Assembly (NCBI GenBank): GCA_903830915.1 | Contig: CAIKVR010000303.1 | Span: 1 to 41,096 of the forward strand | From: an uncultured Bacteroidales bacterium | Lineage (GTDB): Bacteria; Bacteroidota; Bacteroidia; Bacteroidales; Paludibacteraceae | Reading direction: 5' to 3' | DNA: 41,096 nt | Shown: positions 10,101 to 17,184 of the stretch, piece after piece | Numbering within the stretch: position 1 is the first letter of the stretch | How the letters are laid out: the number at the start of each line of letters is the position of its first letter | The notes under the pieces: model-generated | The model's database searches: none | What the model was told of the DNA's origin: nothing | The model's input: only the letters and a program-made list of their open reading frames with translations | Position numbers and translations under genes: made by a program

Positions 10101-10684
10101 GATTTCGTAATGGTGCAACTAATACATACGATGCAACCACCAATTTCACCGCTTCTGTATGGACAACTCCGGCTGTGGCAGCTACTTTTGCAGGCACATT
10201 TCAGGGGGAAATTAGTGTGGGAGCCTGTTGTTCAAATGCAGGTTCAGGAGCTGGTCCAAAGCTTCTCATTGACAACATTCGTATTCTTACCGACCAAAGT
10301 ATAGAGAGTGTGGAAAGTTTTCTGTGGGGTGTAGCCAAAGATAGTGCTCTGATAGCAATGAATCGATACCCCAAAGTCACTAGTGGCAATTTATATAATA
10401 ACCTGCAATCAGCTTTGTTGCAGACTTATACTACTATTGGTGAATGTACTACAGCTATTCAAGTACTTCAAGATGCAACTGCCAAATTTTTAGCCGGTGC
10501 ACCTATTTTTACGGATATTAATCCAACTTCTGCTAGCGAAATAAATAATAGTCTTATTAATGTATACAACGTATATGGTCAATTGGTTAACTCGGGAAAA
10601 TACACAAAATCTGATGCACTGAAATATCTGAAAAATGGCATCTATATTATTGGAAATGAGAAAGTTTTTATTCAACTCAATTGA
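7112..10684 (+). CDS. Large secreted polysaccharide lyase/hydrolase-like protein with T9SS tail
   Basis: 1190 residues. The ATG at 7112 is chosen because a signal peptide starts there (ending ISLQAQ at residue 22); the frame is open 38 codons further up but that stretch looks non-coding. Residues about 45-445 are helix-rich and read like an (alpha/alpha) toroid, with AEENGWETNILSCALG near 222-237 and a polar, probably catalytic cluster LQNHNYFHTSYQ near 297-308 (N299, H300, Y302, H304). Residues about 470-890 look like beta-sandwich domains. About 905-1100 resembles a galactose-binding-type jelly roll, and a helical module of ~75 residues follows. The end (NVYGQLVNSG, then KNGIYIIGNEKVFI) resembles a T9SS sorting tail. 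This order of domains recalls PL8-type lyases, but I cannot match a family. Probably surface-exposed and part of the same polysaccharide gene group as the two GH43 enzymes. Confidence 0.75.
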   Translation: MKNKKIKLLVIMTTLAISLQAQVIVGGTEDAVSSPTEGIITSNFVTEANMKNDLLQMLANFMKYVKTDYTDAAATNSVNEACGYFKGENNAGSNEQGVRPNADLSMICAFLYKYGKDKVTLPSGVTWDDVKNMARKSLIFAYSTHKANKLKTCTAGDYWGSTSSTDFVWESSLWSMSVAYSAYFQFDSLSTAQKQYVYNLVKGESNYELTRTIPTGYSLDTKAEENGWETNILSCALGLYPNDALASQWYDRLQAFAINCYSQLNDATDATVIDPTYNTKTVKDLYLGKNLFDDYTLQNHNYFHTSYQNVVMQELGESFLAIKMFQSGINGTEKWKTNALMHNNQNVMDKVLNKLALADGELAMPNGNDWSLFLYDQIASYSTLACFLKDPNALMLENVAYKNIKARQSTTTDGSWLLRPDVGARRMGVQAHRLMMTWLMHEMASTASITPTVWSDFRKIYDKAEVFSTQNLVRANTKDRFTCFSWSSGITSYTGYFTQNSPDKNKIIVPYKANNTGNLLGWYTVSGQTTNAAPVTSGIYNLQGNSYTMNGVINTNGATLTNNFALYSTPGNALIYLDYVKANSAVTITGARGGLLAISTDDLTKLQRTIYHSNGRYQTNGATTLTMATSWANIDNQIGIVTPGISSMAFGDRAVNNSIYSTNFYPLYSAASRSVAQGAVVDSRQIIYYSGVSADKTKEFAGNAILLRDSLPIGWNGVIAIDPDSIRYMLVSNFVGATTADMKAISLAEGAPVFSVSTDISGGKSIGHFSLTASHSVGNALRIFVTSGIITAQQATDSISAYLTNSTASAKTIGLKILTSNGKITGNVNVPANSRVLVSVKSGTFVTTDAPLPKEPTNDITVLVLKNAGFDTAPITYNVAGTLNSSAVNMWAGLGYTSAYSYNVTNWTNRSIVNANASFTATMTYGSAFKFNSITIPTTDKNGVSAGACLGISSGWGTGNAVQFTQKVLMPAGKYILNYDAYNGNTSAASVVSNLTGFRNGATNTYDATTNFTASVWTTPAVAATFAGTFQGEISVGACCSNAGSGAGPKLLIDNIRILTDQSIESVESFLWGVAKDSALIAMNRYPKVTSGNLYNNLQSALLQTYTTIGECTTAIQVLQDATAKFLAGAPIFTDINPTSASEINNSLINVYNVYGQLVNSGKYTKSDALKYLKNGIYIIGNEKVFIQLN

Positions 10685-11235
10685 TATCTAAACAGGATGA
10701 TGTTTTGTGTTTTATTTGCAAAGAGTATTTTAGCAATTTTACTGGGTTTTATTTTAAATTTTTAACATGGCTGTTAACCCACTAATTATTTGATTTTCGC
10801 GCAACTAAATCTAGAATTTCCTCTGAGGATTAATCAAACTCAAAATAAATCTTCAAAAATATCGACATATCCGTTTTCGATAAAAGCCAAAAAACATATT
10901 ACAAGCAGCATCTGGTGAGTTATTTTTACACATTTCTGATATACTTCACCTATACTTTCGTTCATATCATTTTCATTCCAATTATGAATCTGAGTATTCA
11001 ATAATTTAAAATTATATCTGTTTTTGCATTTGTTGTATTTACATTCAAAATGTAGTTGTACAGAGCTCTTAGCTAATATATTTGAACATTTCGTCTATCA
11101 AACAGAAGTATGTTTGATTTTAATCAACTTAGATTACTGATTTTTTTAAAGCAAGAGAGAATATATTAGGTTAACTTCGCTTTATACGTCCTGTAGGGCA
11201 GATAATGAAATTTAACTAATAAAATTCAATCCGAA
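10685..11235. other. 550-base A/T-rich region with no gene seen
   Basis: No convincing coding frame or structural RNA was recognised. It contains one small perfect inverted repeat at 11097-11118 (ATCAAACA, six-base loop, TGTTTGAT) followed by TTT, which could be a weak terminator or a regulator site upstream of the cytochrome bd promoter. Part of the stretch may be the 3' trailer of the large gene ending at 10684. Confidence 0.4.
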
Positions 11236-11268
11236 TTTGTAATTATGTCAAATTTATTCATATTTTTG
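11236..11268 (+). promoter_or_regulatory. Candidate housekeeping promoter for the cytochrome bd operon
   Basis: TTTG at 11236-11239 and TATTTTTG at 11261-11268 with a 21-base spacer fit the Bacteroidetes TTTG/TAnnTTTG pattern at both elements. Transcription would start near 11275, about 30 bases before the DUF4492 gene. This is the best two-part promoter match on the + strand in the window. Confidence 0.6.
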
Positions 11269-11306
11269 TGTTTTTATAATTGTTGATTAACTTTCAACCA
11301 AAACAC

Positions 11307-11531
11307 ATGAAACTTCCTTCCTTTCTTCAAAAGCTTTTCACATTCTATCGTGAAGGTTTTCGCAACATGACTGTTGGAAAAACTTTGTGGATTATTATTT
11401 TAATCAAGCTTTTTGTGATGTTTGTTGTTCTCAAAATATTTTTCTTTCCAAACTATCTTAAAACAAATTTCAAAGACGATAAATCGCGGGCAGATCATGT
11501 CCGTCAGGAATTGACAATTAAAAACAACTAA
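11307..11531 (+). CDS. DUF4492 family small membrane protein of the cytochrome bd operon
   Basis: A 74-residue protein with a basic N-terminal amphipathic stretch (FLQKLFTFYREGFRNM), one transmembrane helix at about residues 25-45 (KTLWIIILIKLFVMFVVLKI) and a charged C-terminal tail. DUF4492 proteins are typically encoded directly before cydA in Bacteroidetes and some Campylobacterota, and may play a role like that of small CydX-type subunits; the function is not established to my knowledge. ATG at 11307 is preferred over an upstream TTG at 11280, which would add nine codons with no sign of conservation. The cydA start follows 36 bases after the stop, so the genes are very likely co-transcribed. 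Confidence 0.82.
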   Translation: MKLPSFLQKLFTFYREGFRNMTVGKTLWIIILIKLFVMFVVLKIFFFPNYLKTNFKDDKSRADHVRQELTIKNN

Positions 11532-11567
11532 TTTTCTAACATTTTTATTAACTAATCACAAACAATT

Positions 11568-13106
11568 ATGAATGTATTGGATGCAACTTTAGTGGATTGG
11601 TCGAGGGCACAATTTGCCATGACCGCCATGTATCACTGGCTTTTTGTGCCGCTCACATTGGGCTTGGGCGTAATTATGTCGGTAATGGAAACCATGTATG
11701 TAAGAACGGGTGACGAAGCCTGGAAAAAAGCGGCCAAATTTTGGATGACGCTTTTTGGAGTTAACTTTGCTATTGGTGTCGCTACCGGTATTATCCTTGA
11801 ATTTGAATTCGGGACAAACTGGTCGAACTACAGTTGGTTTGTTGGTGACATTTTTGGAGCACCGCTTGCCATCGAAGCTATTCTGGCTTTTTTTATGGAA
11901 GCTACATTTATTTCCATCATGTTTTTTGGATGGAATAAAGTAAGTAAAAAGTTTCACCTTGCTGCCACCTGGCTCACTATTACAGGAGCTACCATTTCAG
12001 CATTATGGATTTTGGTTGCTAACGCCTGGATGCAATATCCCGTTGGTATGGAATTTAATCCGGACACAGTACGCAACGAAATGATTAATTTCTGGAGTTT
12101 GTTGCTTTCGCCCGTTGCATTAAATAAATTTTTCCACACAGTACTTTCCGGTTGGGTAGTTGGTAGTTTATTTGTTGCAGGAATCAGTTCGTGGTATTTG
12201 CTGAAAAAGCGCGAAACAGACTTTGCCCTGAAAAGTATGAAGGTTGCAGCAATCATTGGTTTGATTTCAACCGTATTAGTAGCTTACACCGGTGATGGTT
12301 CTGCTTACAACGTGGCTCAGCGTCAACCTATGAAACTGGCTGCTATGGAAGGACTTTACATAGGTGAAAGTAGTATTGAACTGGTACCTTTCGGAATTCT
12401 GAATCCTGCCAAGAAATCATATAAAGACAGCATAGATCCTTACCTTTTACATGTTGAAATTCCTTCGTTGTTATCATTGTTGGCAAACAGGGATATGAAT
12501 TCTTTTGTTCCGGGAATAAAAGATATTATTGATGGTGGTTATCCTACAAAAAATGGCCCTGCACTTTCGTTTGACGAAAAACATAAACGTGGACTGGCAG
12601 CTCGTGGTGCTTTGGCTGATTATCAGAAGGCTGTTGTGGCAAAAGACAGTGTAGCTGCCAACAAATCAAAAGCTATTTTAAAAGCCAATTATGCTCAGTT
12701 TGGTTATAGCTACATTGATAAACCCGAAAAACTGATTCCTCATATCCCGACTGTATATTATTCATTTAGAATTATGGTTATGCTGGGCTTCTATTTTATC
12801 CTGTTGTTTACTGTAATTTTATGGAATCAAAAGAAAATTGAAAAACTGAACTGGCTTTTGTGGATAAGTGTTTTGAGTATTCCACTGGGTTATCTTGCCG
12901 GACAGTTGGGTTGGGTTGTAGCTGAAGTCGGTCGCCAACCCTGGGCTATTCAGGATGTACTTCCGCTGAATGCAGCTATCTCGCATATCTCGGCTAATTC
13001 AGTGAAGATTACTTTCTTCCTGTTCCTTGTTTTATTTTCAGCATTATTGGTTGCCGAAATACGTATTATGCTTAAACAAATTAAGAAAGGACCTGAAGTT
13101 GAGTAA
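11568..13106 (+). CDS. cydA: Cytochrome bd ubiquinol/menaquinol oxidase subunit I
   Basis: 512 residues, the usual length for the subfamily. CydA carries hemes b558, b595 and d and oxidises quinol in the cytoplasmic membrane while reducing O2 to water. Visible signatures: the N-terminal WSRAQFAMTAMYHWLFVP with H23 (heme ligand position), H190 in LNKFFHTVLSGW, M403 in SFRIMVMLG and the GRQPW motif at 456-460. About nine hydrophobic helices are seen. The quinol-binding loop (about 280-390) is periplasmic and contains KHKRGLAARGALADYQ. Bacteroidota use menaquinone, so menaquinol is the likely donor. cydB follows after an unusually long, repeat-filled spacer of 153 bases. Confidence 0.97.
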   Translation: MNVLDATLVDWSRAQFAMTAMYHWLFVPLTLGLGVIMSVMETMYVRTGDEAWKKAAKFWMTLFGVNFAIGVATGIILEFEFGTNWSNYSWFVGDIFGAPLAIEAILAFFMEATFISIMFFGWNKVSKKFHLAATWLTITGATISALWILVANAWMQYPVGMEFNPDTVRNEMINFWSLLLSPVALNKFFHTVLSGWVVGSLFVAGISSWYLLKKRETDFALKSMKVAAIIGLISTVLVAYTGDGSAYNVAQRQPMKLAAMEGLYIGESSIELVPFGILNPAKKSYKDSIDPYLLHVEIPSLLSLLANRDMNSFVPGIKDIIDGGYPTKNGPALSFDEKHKRGLAARGALADYQKAVVAKDSVAANKSKAILKANYAQFGYSYIDKPEKLIPHIPTVYYSFRIMVMLGFYFILLFTVILWNQKKIEKLNWLLWISVLSIPLGYLAGQLGWVVAEVGRQPWAIQDVLPLNAAISHISANSVKITFFLFLVLFSALLVAEIRIMLKQIKKGPEVE

Positions 13107-13259
13107 AATTTAAAAGTATGAGGAGTTTGATTTGTTTGAAAAGTTCAAGAAAAAATAAATCAAACCCCAAACTTTCAAACTTTATTAACTTTCAAACTTT
13201 TCAAACCTTTTAAACTACAAACTTCTCAAATTAATATAAACTTTCAAACATAATATATT
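13107..13259 (+). repeat. Degenerate CTTTCAAA repeat tract between cydA and cydB
   Basis: The spacer contains many imperfect copies of ACTTTCAAAC/ACTTTTCAAAC in direct orientation (about 13170-13250). An inverted copy lies near its start: GTTTGAAAAGTT at 13134-13145 is the exact reverse complement of 13195-13206. The transcript could fold into one of several alternative hairpins between the two cistrons. No coding potential is seen. Confidence 0.65.
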
Positions 13260-14408
13260 ATGATAACATACTCATTCTTACAACACTACTGGTGGTTTTT
13301 AATATCACTTCTTGGTGGAATTCTGACTTTCTTGTTATTTATTCAGGGAGGACAGTCAATGCTGTTTTCGCTTTCAAAAACTGAAGACGAAAAACGTCTG
13401 TTGGTCAATGTACTTGGCCGTAAATGGGAATATACATTTACAACGCTTGTAACTTTTGGTGGTGCATTCTTTGCCTCATTTCCTTTGTTTTATTCCACCA
13501 GTTTTGGTGGTGCTTACTGGGTTTGGATGGCAATTTTGTTTTGCTTTATTATTCAGGCAGTTTCATATGAATTCCAAACTAAACCGGGAAATACATTAGG
13601 TACCGGCACATTCCGTACTTTTCTGTTCCTTAATGGTTTATTAGGCACTTTTCTCATTGGTGTAGCTGTGGCTACATTCTTCACAGGTTCGGATTTTATT
13701 GTAAACAAAGGAAATATCACCAATGAACTTGCTCCGGTTATCAGCTCGTGGGGTAACGATTGGCACGGTTTGGAGGCTTTGCTGAATATCCGTAATCTTA
13801 CTTTAGGGATAGCCGTATTTTTTCTTGCACGGTCTCTGGCATTGTTGTATTTTGTGAATCGTCTGAATAATCAGGTTCTTGAAGCCCGTTCACGCAAATT
13901 CTTATGGTATAACGCTATACCTTTTGTCGTATTCTTCCTCGTTTTCGTTATTTGGACGTTGTTGTCCGATGGTTTTGCTGTGGACGCAAAAACAGGCGTA
14001 GTGTCTATGGAAAAATACAAATACTTCACTAACTTCATTCAAATGCCGATAGTATTGGTATTGTTCCTACTCGGTGTAGTTGCTGTATTGGTTGGTGTGG
14101 TTGGAACATGGATTTCGGCTAATTTCAAAAGTGGTATTTGGTTTGCGGGTGTTGGTACAATTGTAACTGTTTGCAGCTTGTTGCTGACTGCGGGATACAA
14201 TAACACAGCTTATTATCCAGCCACTCCTAATCTTCAAAGTTCGCTTACTATTTTTAATTCATCTTCCAGCGAATTTACGCTGAATGCCATGTCGTTGGTA
14301 TCGTTGTTTATTCCGGTAGTGCTTGTTTATATCTTTATTGCCTGGCGATCTATGGAAAAGAAACGTACAGATATTGAAGATGTAAATGCAGATGATCATG
14401 CATATTAA
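13260..14408 (+). CDS. cydB: Cytochrome bd oxidase subunit II
   Basis: A 382-residue polytopic membrane protein with about eight to nine helices, the partner of CydA. N-terminal features typical of CydB are the Trp-rich start (HYWWFLISLLGGILTFLLF) with QGGQSML, and the AVSYEFQTKPGNTLG segment. It stabilises the hemes in CydA and completes the oxidase in the inner membrane. It ends with a charged cytoplasmic tail (EKKRTDIEDVNADDHAY). No CydX-like frame follows; the small subunit role may fall to the DUF4492 protein at the front of the operon. A terminator lies 21 bases after the stop. Confidence 0.95.
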   Translation: MITYSFLQHYWWFLISLLGGILTFLLFIQGGQSMLFSLSKTEDEKRLLVNVLGRKWEYTFTTLVTFGGAFFASFPLFYSTSFGGAYWVWMAILFCFIIQAVSYEFQTKPGNTLGTGTFRTFLFLNGLLGTFLIGVAVATFFTGSDFIVNKGNITNELAPVISSWGNDWHGLEALLNIRNLTLGIAVFFLARSLALLYFVNRLNNQVLEARSRKFLWYNAIPFVVFFLVFVIWTLLSDGFAVDAKTGVVSMEKYKYFTNFIQMPIVLVLFLLGVVAVLVGVVGTWISANFKSGIWFAGVGTIVTVCSLLLTAGYNNTAYYPATPNLQSSLTIFNSSSSEFTLNAMSLVSLFIPVVLVYIFIAWRSMEKKRTDIEDVNADDHAY

Positions 14409-14429
14409 ATTCTGATTATTTGAAATGAA

Positions 14430-14465
14430 AACAGGCTTTCCGGATTCGGGAAGCCTGTTATATTT
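14430..14465 (+). terminator. Intrinsic terminator of the cyd operon
   Basis: Arms 14430-14441 (AACAGGCTTTCC) and 14448-14459 (GGGAAGCCTGTT) pair over 12 positions with one G-T wobble and a six-base loop. Only a short T-containing tail follows (ATATTTG). It sits between convergent cydB and galM. Confidence 0.75.
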
Positions 14466-14525
14466 GAAAAATGTGTGATTAGATTCACTATATTCCATTT
14501 TCAAAGTTCTGAGATGAGCTATTGT

Positions 14526-14563
14526 AAAAAAAGCAGAGCTACCAACCGGCAACACTGCTTTTT
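14526..14563 (-). terminator. Bidirectional terminator, mainly for galM
   Basis: AAAAAGCAG (14528-14536) and CTGCTTTTT (14555-14563) form a 9-bp stem. Read on the minus strand the stem is followed by a run of seven T, a standard intrinsic terminator 45 bases after the galM stop. On the plus strand it also ends in T5 and could back up the cyd terminator. Confidence 0.7.
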
Positions 14564-14607
14564 CTATTTCTAGTCGGAGTGCCTCTTAAAAGTTGCACCC
14601 CGATAGA

Positions 14608-15648
14608 TTATTCAACTGAGAACTTGTATACACACCATTCGTCGTATTTCTGTCCCGGGCGCAACAATGAGCTAGGGAAGTGTGCCACGTTAGGTGAGTT
14701 AGGGAAACCTTGTGTTTCAAGACAAATAGCATCCTGACGGTCGTATATTTTACCTTCTTTACCTACCACTTTATCAATCCAGTTGCCTGTATAGATTTGC
14801 ATACCCGGTTGAGTGGTAAATGTTTCCATTTTACGACCTGTAGTTGGTTCGTAAACTGTTCCTGCCAACACACAGTCGCCTGCTTGTTCTTTGCGCAAGC
14901 ACCAGTTGTTGTCAATTCCCCATCCCGGAACATATACTTCGTCGTCGATAACTTTGCCCACAGCTTTCGCAGTGCGGAAATCGAACGGAGTACCTTCTAC
15001 CGGACGAATTTCGCCTGTAAGTGCAAACGATTCGTCCAATACAGTGTAGAAATCGGCGTTGATTTGCAGTGTATGATCTTTGATAGTTCCATTTCCGGCA
15101 CCTTTCAGGTTGAAGTATGAGTGATTAGTCAAACCAATGATGGTTGCTTTGTCGGTTGTAGCTTCGTAGTGCATTTTGATTTCGTTTTCGTCGCTCAAAA
15201 TGTAGGTACAGGTAATGGTTAAGTTACCAGGATAACCTTCTTCACCATCAGGCGAGAAAAGTTCCAATACCAATTCCTGTTGCGATACCGATTTCACAGT
15301 CCATACCTTTTCGTTGTATCCGTGGATACCGCCGTGCAGGGAGTTTGTGCCGTTGTTGATTGGCAAAGTGTATTCCATGCCGTCAATACTGAACTTACCG
15401 TCTTTGATGCGGTTAGCAAAACGACCACAAACGGCGCCAAAGTAGATTTCTTTTTCTATCACTTCTTCGAGCGTATCAAAAGCAAGCACCACATCATCAA
15501 ATTTTCCGGTTTTGTCAGGCACCATCAAACGAATAATTTTTGCGCCATAGTTGGTGATATCAACCGACATACCGTTTTTATTGAACAATGTGTAAAGCGA
15601 TACAGGTTTACCGTTCAATTCTATTTCTAATTCTTTTACTGTTTTCAT
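14608..15648 (-). CDS. galM: Aldose 1-epimerase (galactose mutarotase)
   Basis: A 346-residue galactose mutarotase that interconverts beta- and alpha-D-galactose, feeding alpha-galactose to galactokinase. Recognisable motifs are GRFANRIKDGKF, NNGTNSLHGG (substrate binding), GLTNHSYFNLKG with the catalytic His and LETQGFPNSPN with the catalytic Glu. No signal peptide, so cytoplasmic. The start is set at ATG 15648 (MKTVKELEIE); the frame runs eight codons further up to a GTG, but that extension lies inside a dispersed repeat. The galK gene ends 202 bases upstream on the same strand, so galK-galM form a Leloir pathway pair. A sugar transporter and galE/galT are not in the window. Confidence 0.93.
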   Translation of the reverse strand: MKTVKELEIELNGKPVSLYTLFNKNGMSVDITNYGAKIIRLMVPDKTGKFDDVVLAFDTLEEVIEKEIYFGAVCGRFANRIKDGKFSIDGMEYTLPINNGTNSLHGGIHGYNEKVWTVKSVSQQELVLELFSPDGEEGYPGNLTITCTYILSDENEIKMHYEATTDKATIIGLTNHSYFNLKGAGNGTIKDHTLQINADFYTVLDESFALTGEIRPVEGTPFDFRTAKAVGKVIDDEVYVPGWGIDNNWCLRKEQAGDCVLAGTVYEPTTGRKMETFTTQPGMQIYTGNWIDKVVGKEGKIYDRQDAICLETQGFPNSPNVAHFPSSLLRPGQKYDEWCVYKFSVE

Positions 15649-15658
15649 AGATTCCAAA

Positions 15659-15684
15659 TGACCCCTAACCACTAAAGGGGAATT
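15659..15684. repeat. G/C-rich palindromic repeat, copy 1
   Basis: CCCCT...AACCACTAA...AGGGG, just upstream of the galM start. It has the same core as the copies at 15797-15855 and is partly echoed by a degenerate copy at 15756-15774 (CCTAACCACTAAAGAAA). Confidence 0.6.
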
Positions 15685-15796
15685 AAAATAGTTTCGTCTC
15701 TTAAAACTAATTTAATTGGGTGTTTTTTTTTTGAATTAATAATTCTAGTTATTTTTCCTAACCACTAAAGAAAATATGAAGACGAACTTGCATATT

Positions 15797-15855
15797 GCCC
15801 CTTTAGGGGTTAGGGGTTCTTATTCCCGGCCCCCCTTTAGGGGCAGGGGGTCATA
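15797..15855. repeat. G/C-rich palindromic repeat, two adjoining copies
   Basis: Two neighbouring CCCCTTTAGGGG palindromes (near 15798-15809 and 15833-15845), each followed by runs of G. The second runs into the galK stop codon TGA at 15851-15853, so the last codon of galK abuts the repeat. These are members of the family described at 19541-20411. Confidence 0.65.
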
Positions 15856-17008
15856 ATTTACAAGCTCCGTCGCCGATTTCAGCAATGTAGAATTCCGGTT
15901 TGATACCAATCTTAGCTTCGTAAGCAGCACCAACTTCTTTAATGAATGTATCGATAGCTTCATCTTTTACCAATGAAACGGTACATCCACCAAAACCACC
16001 ACCTGTCATACGTGAACCGATAACGCCATCGATTTTCCAAGCTTCGGCAGCCATTGTATCCAATTCAGGACCTGTAACTTCGTAATCGTCGCGCAACGAA
16101 ACGTGAGAAGCATTCATCAATTGACCAAACAAAGTCAAGTCACCAGCTTTCAAAGCTTTTACAGCGTCAGAAGTACGTTGAACTTCACCCACAACGTGGC
16201 GGGCACGTTTTTGAGCTACAGGATCGGTAATTGCCGATTCGATTGATTTGAATTCAGCCTCGGTCAATTCAGCCAGGTATTTCAATGGACGAACCGTATT
16301 CAATTGCTCAACAGCCAATTTACATTCGGCAACACGTTGGTTGTATGCACCTGAATCGAGTTTGTGTGGACTATGAGTATTTGAAATTACAATTTTTACT
16401 CCCTCTAACTTTACAGGTACGAGTTCAAATTGAAGAGTGTCGCAATTTAAATGCACTGCATGATCTTTCGCACCATTGGCTGATACAAATTGGTCCATGA
16501 TACCACACATTACCAATGCAAATTCATGCTCTGCTTTCTGACCAATTTGCGCCAACACTGTGCGGTTGAAACCTGTTCCTAATTGATCGTTGAAAGCAAA
16601 AGCTGTAACAACTTCCAATGCAGCTGACGAAGAAAGTCCTGCACCATTTGGTACATTACCCCAAATCAACATATCATAACCCTGAGTAATAGCCACACCA
16701 CGTTTTACAAACTGAGCCAACACACCAAGCGGATAGTTTACCCACGATTTATTGAGCGGAGTTGTCAACTGATCGAAACCAAGAGAAATGATTTCAGGTT
16801 GGTTCAACGATTTAAAGTTCATCACTTTTTTGTCGTTTTTAGCCAACAACAAATAAGTTCCAAAACTCAATGCACATGGAAATACGGATCCACCATTGTA
16901 GTCGGTATGCTCACCAATTAGGTTTACACGGCCCGGAGAAAAGTAAGTTGCTTCGGCTGCTTTGCCGTAAGTTGCTTCAAAAGCTGCTTTTAATTCTTGA
17001 ACTGTCAT
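15851..17008 (-). CDS. galK: Galactokinase
   Basis: A 385-residue GHMP kinase that phosphorylates alpha-D-galactose to galactose-1-phosphate with ATP in the cytoplasm. The galactokinase signature FSPGRVNLIGEHTDYNGG is at 24-40 with R27, E33, H34 and D36. The ATP-binding GNVPNGAGLSSSAALE is at 117-132, the catalytic Asp is D172 in CGIMDQFVS, and the third GHMP motif SRMTGGGFGGCT lies near the C-terminus. Length is typical of the family. galM follows downstream on the same strand. Probable promoter at 17055-17062. Confidence 0.97.
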   Translation of the reverse strand: MTVQELKAAFEATYGKAAEATYFSPGRVNLIGEHTDYNGGSVFPCALSFGTYLLLAKNDKKVMNFKSLNQPEIISLGFDQLTTPLNKSWVNYPLGVLAQFVKRGVAITQGYDMLIWGNVPNGAGLSSSAALEVVTAFAFNDQLGTGFNRTVLAQIGQKAEHEFALVMCGIMDQFVSANGAKDHAVHLNCDTLQFELVPVKLEGVKIVISNTHSPHKLDSGAYNQRVAECKLAVEQLNTVRPLKYLAELTEAEFKSIESAITDPVAQKRARHVVGEVQRTSDAVKALKAGDLTLFGQLMNASHVSLRDDYEVTGPELDTMAAEAWKIDGVIGSRMTGGGFGGCTVSLVKDEAIDTFIKEVGAAYEAKIGIKPEFYIAEIGDGACKL

Positions 17009-17054
17009 GTTTTTGTATTTTTAATTGTACTTTATACAGTTATTAATTTCGGGA

Positions 17055-17062
17055 CAAAATTA
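17055..17062 (-). promoter_or_regulatory. Candidate -7 element for galK
   Basis: On the minus strand TAATTTTG matches TAnnTTTG and lies 46 bases before the galK ATG. No clear TTTG is found 19-21 bases further upstream. Confidence 0.33.
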
Positions 17063-17184
17063 GTTGAAAATATGGAGTTTATAGCGTTGGATAATCATGT
17101 TATAGAGCATAATTATTCTACTTTAAAGTTTGTTGAAGTTGTTTGTTTTTTGGGGTTGATTGATTTGACCAGAACAATAATTTC

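Noticed and set aside
254-10684. A complete polysaccharide utilization locus
   Set aside because: No SusC/SusD pair or regulator is adjacent; the SusCD pair at 22399 is 11.7 kb away behind unrelated housekeeping genes.
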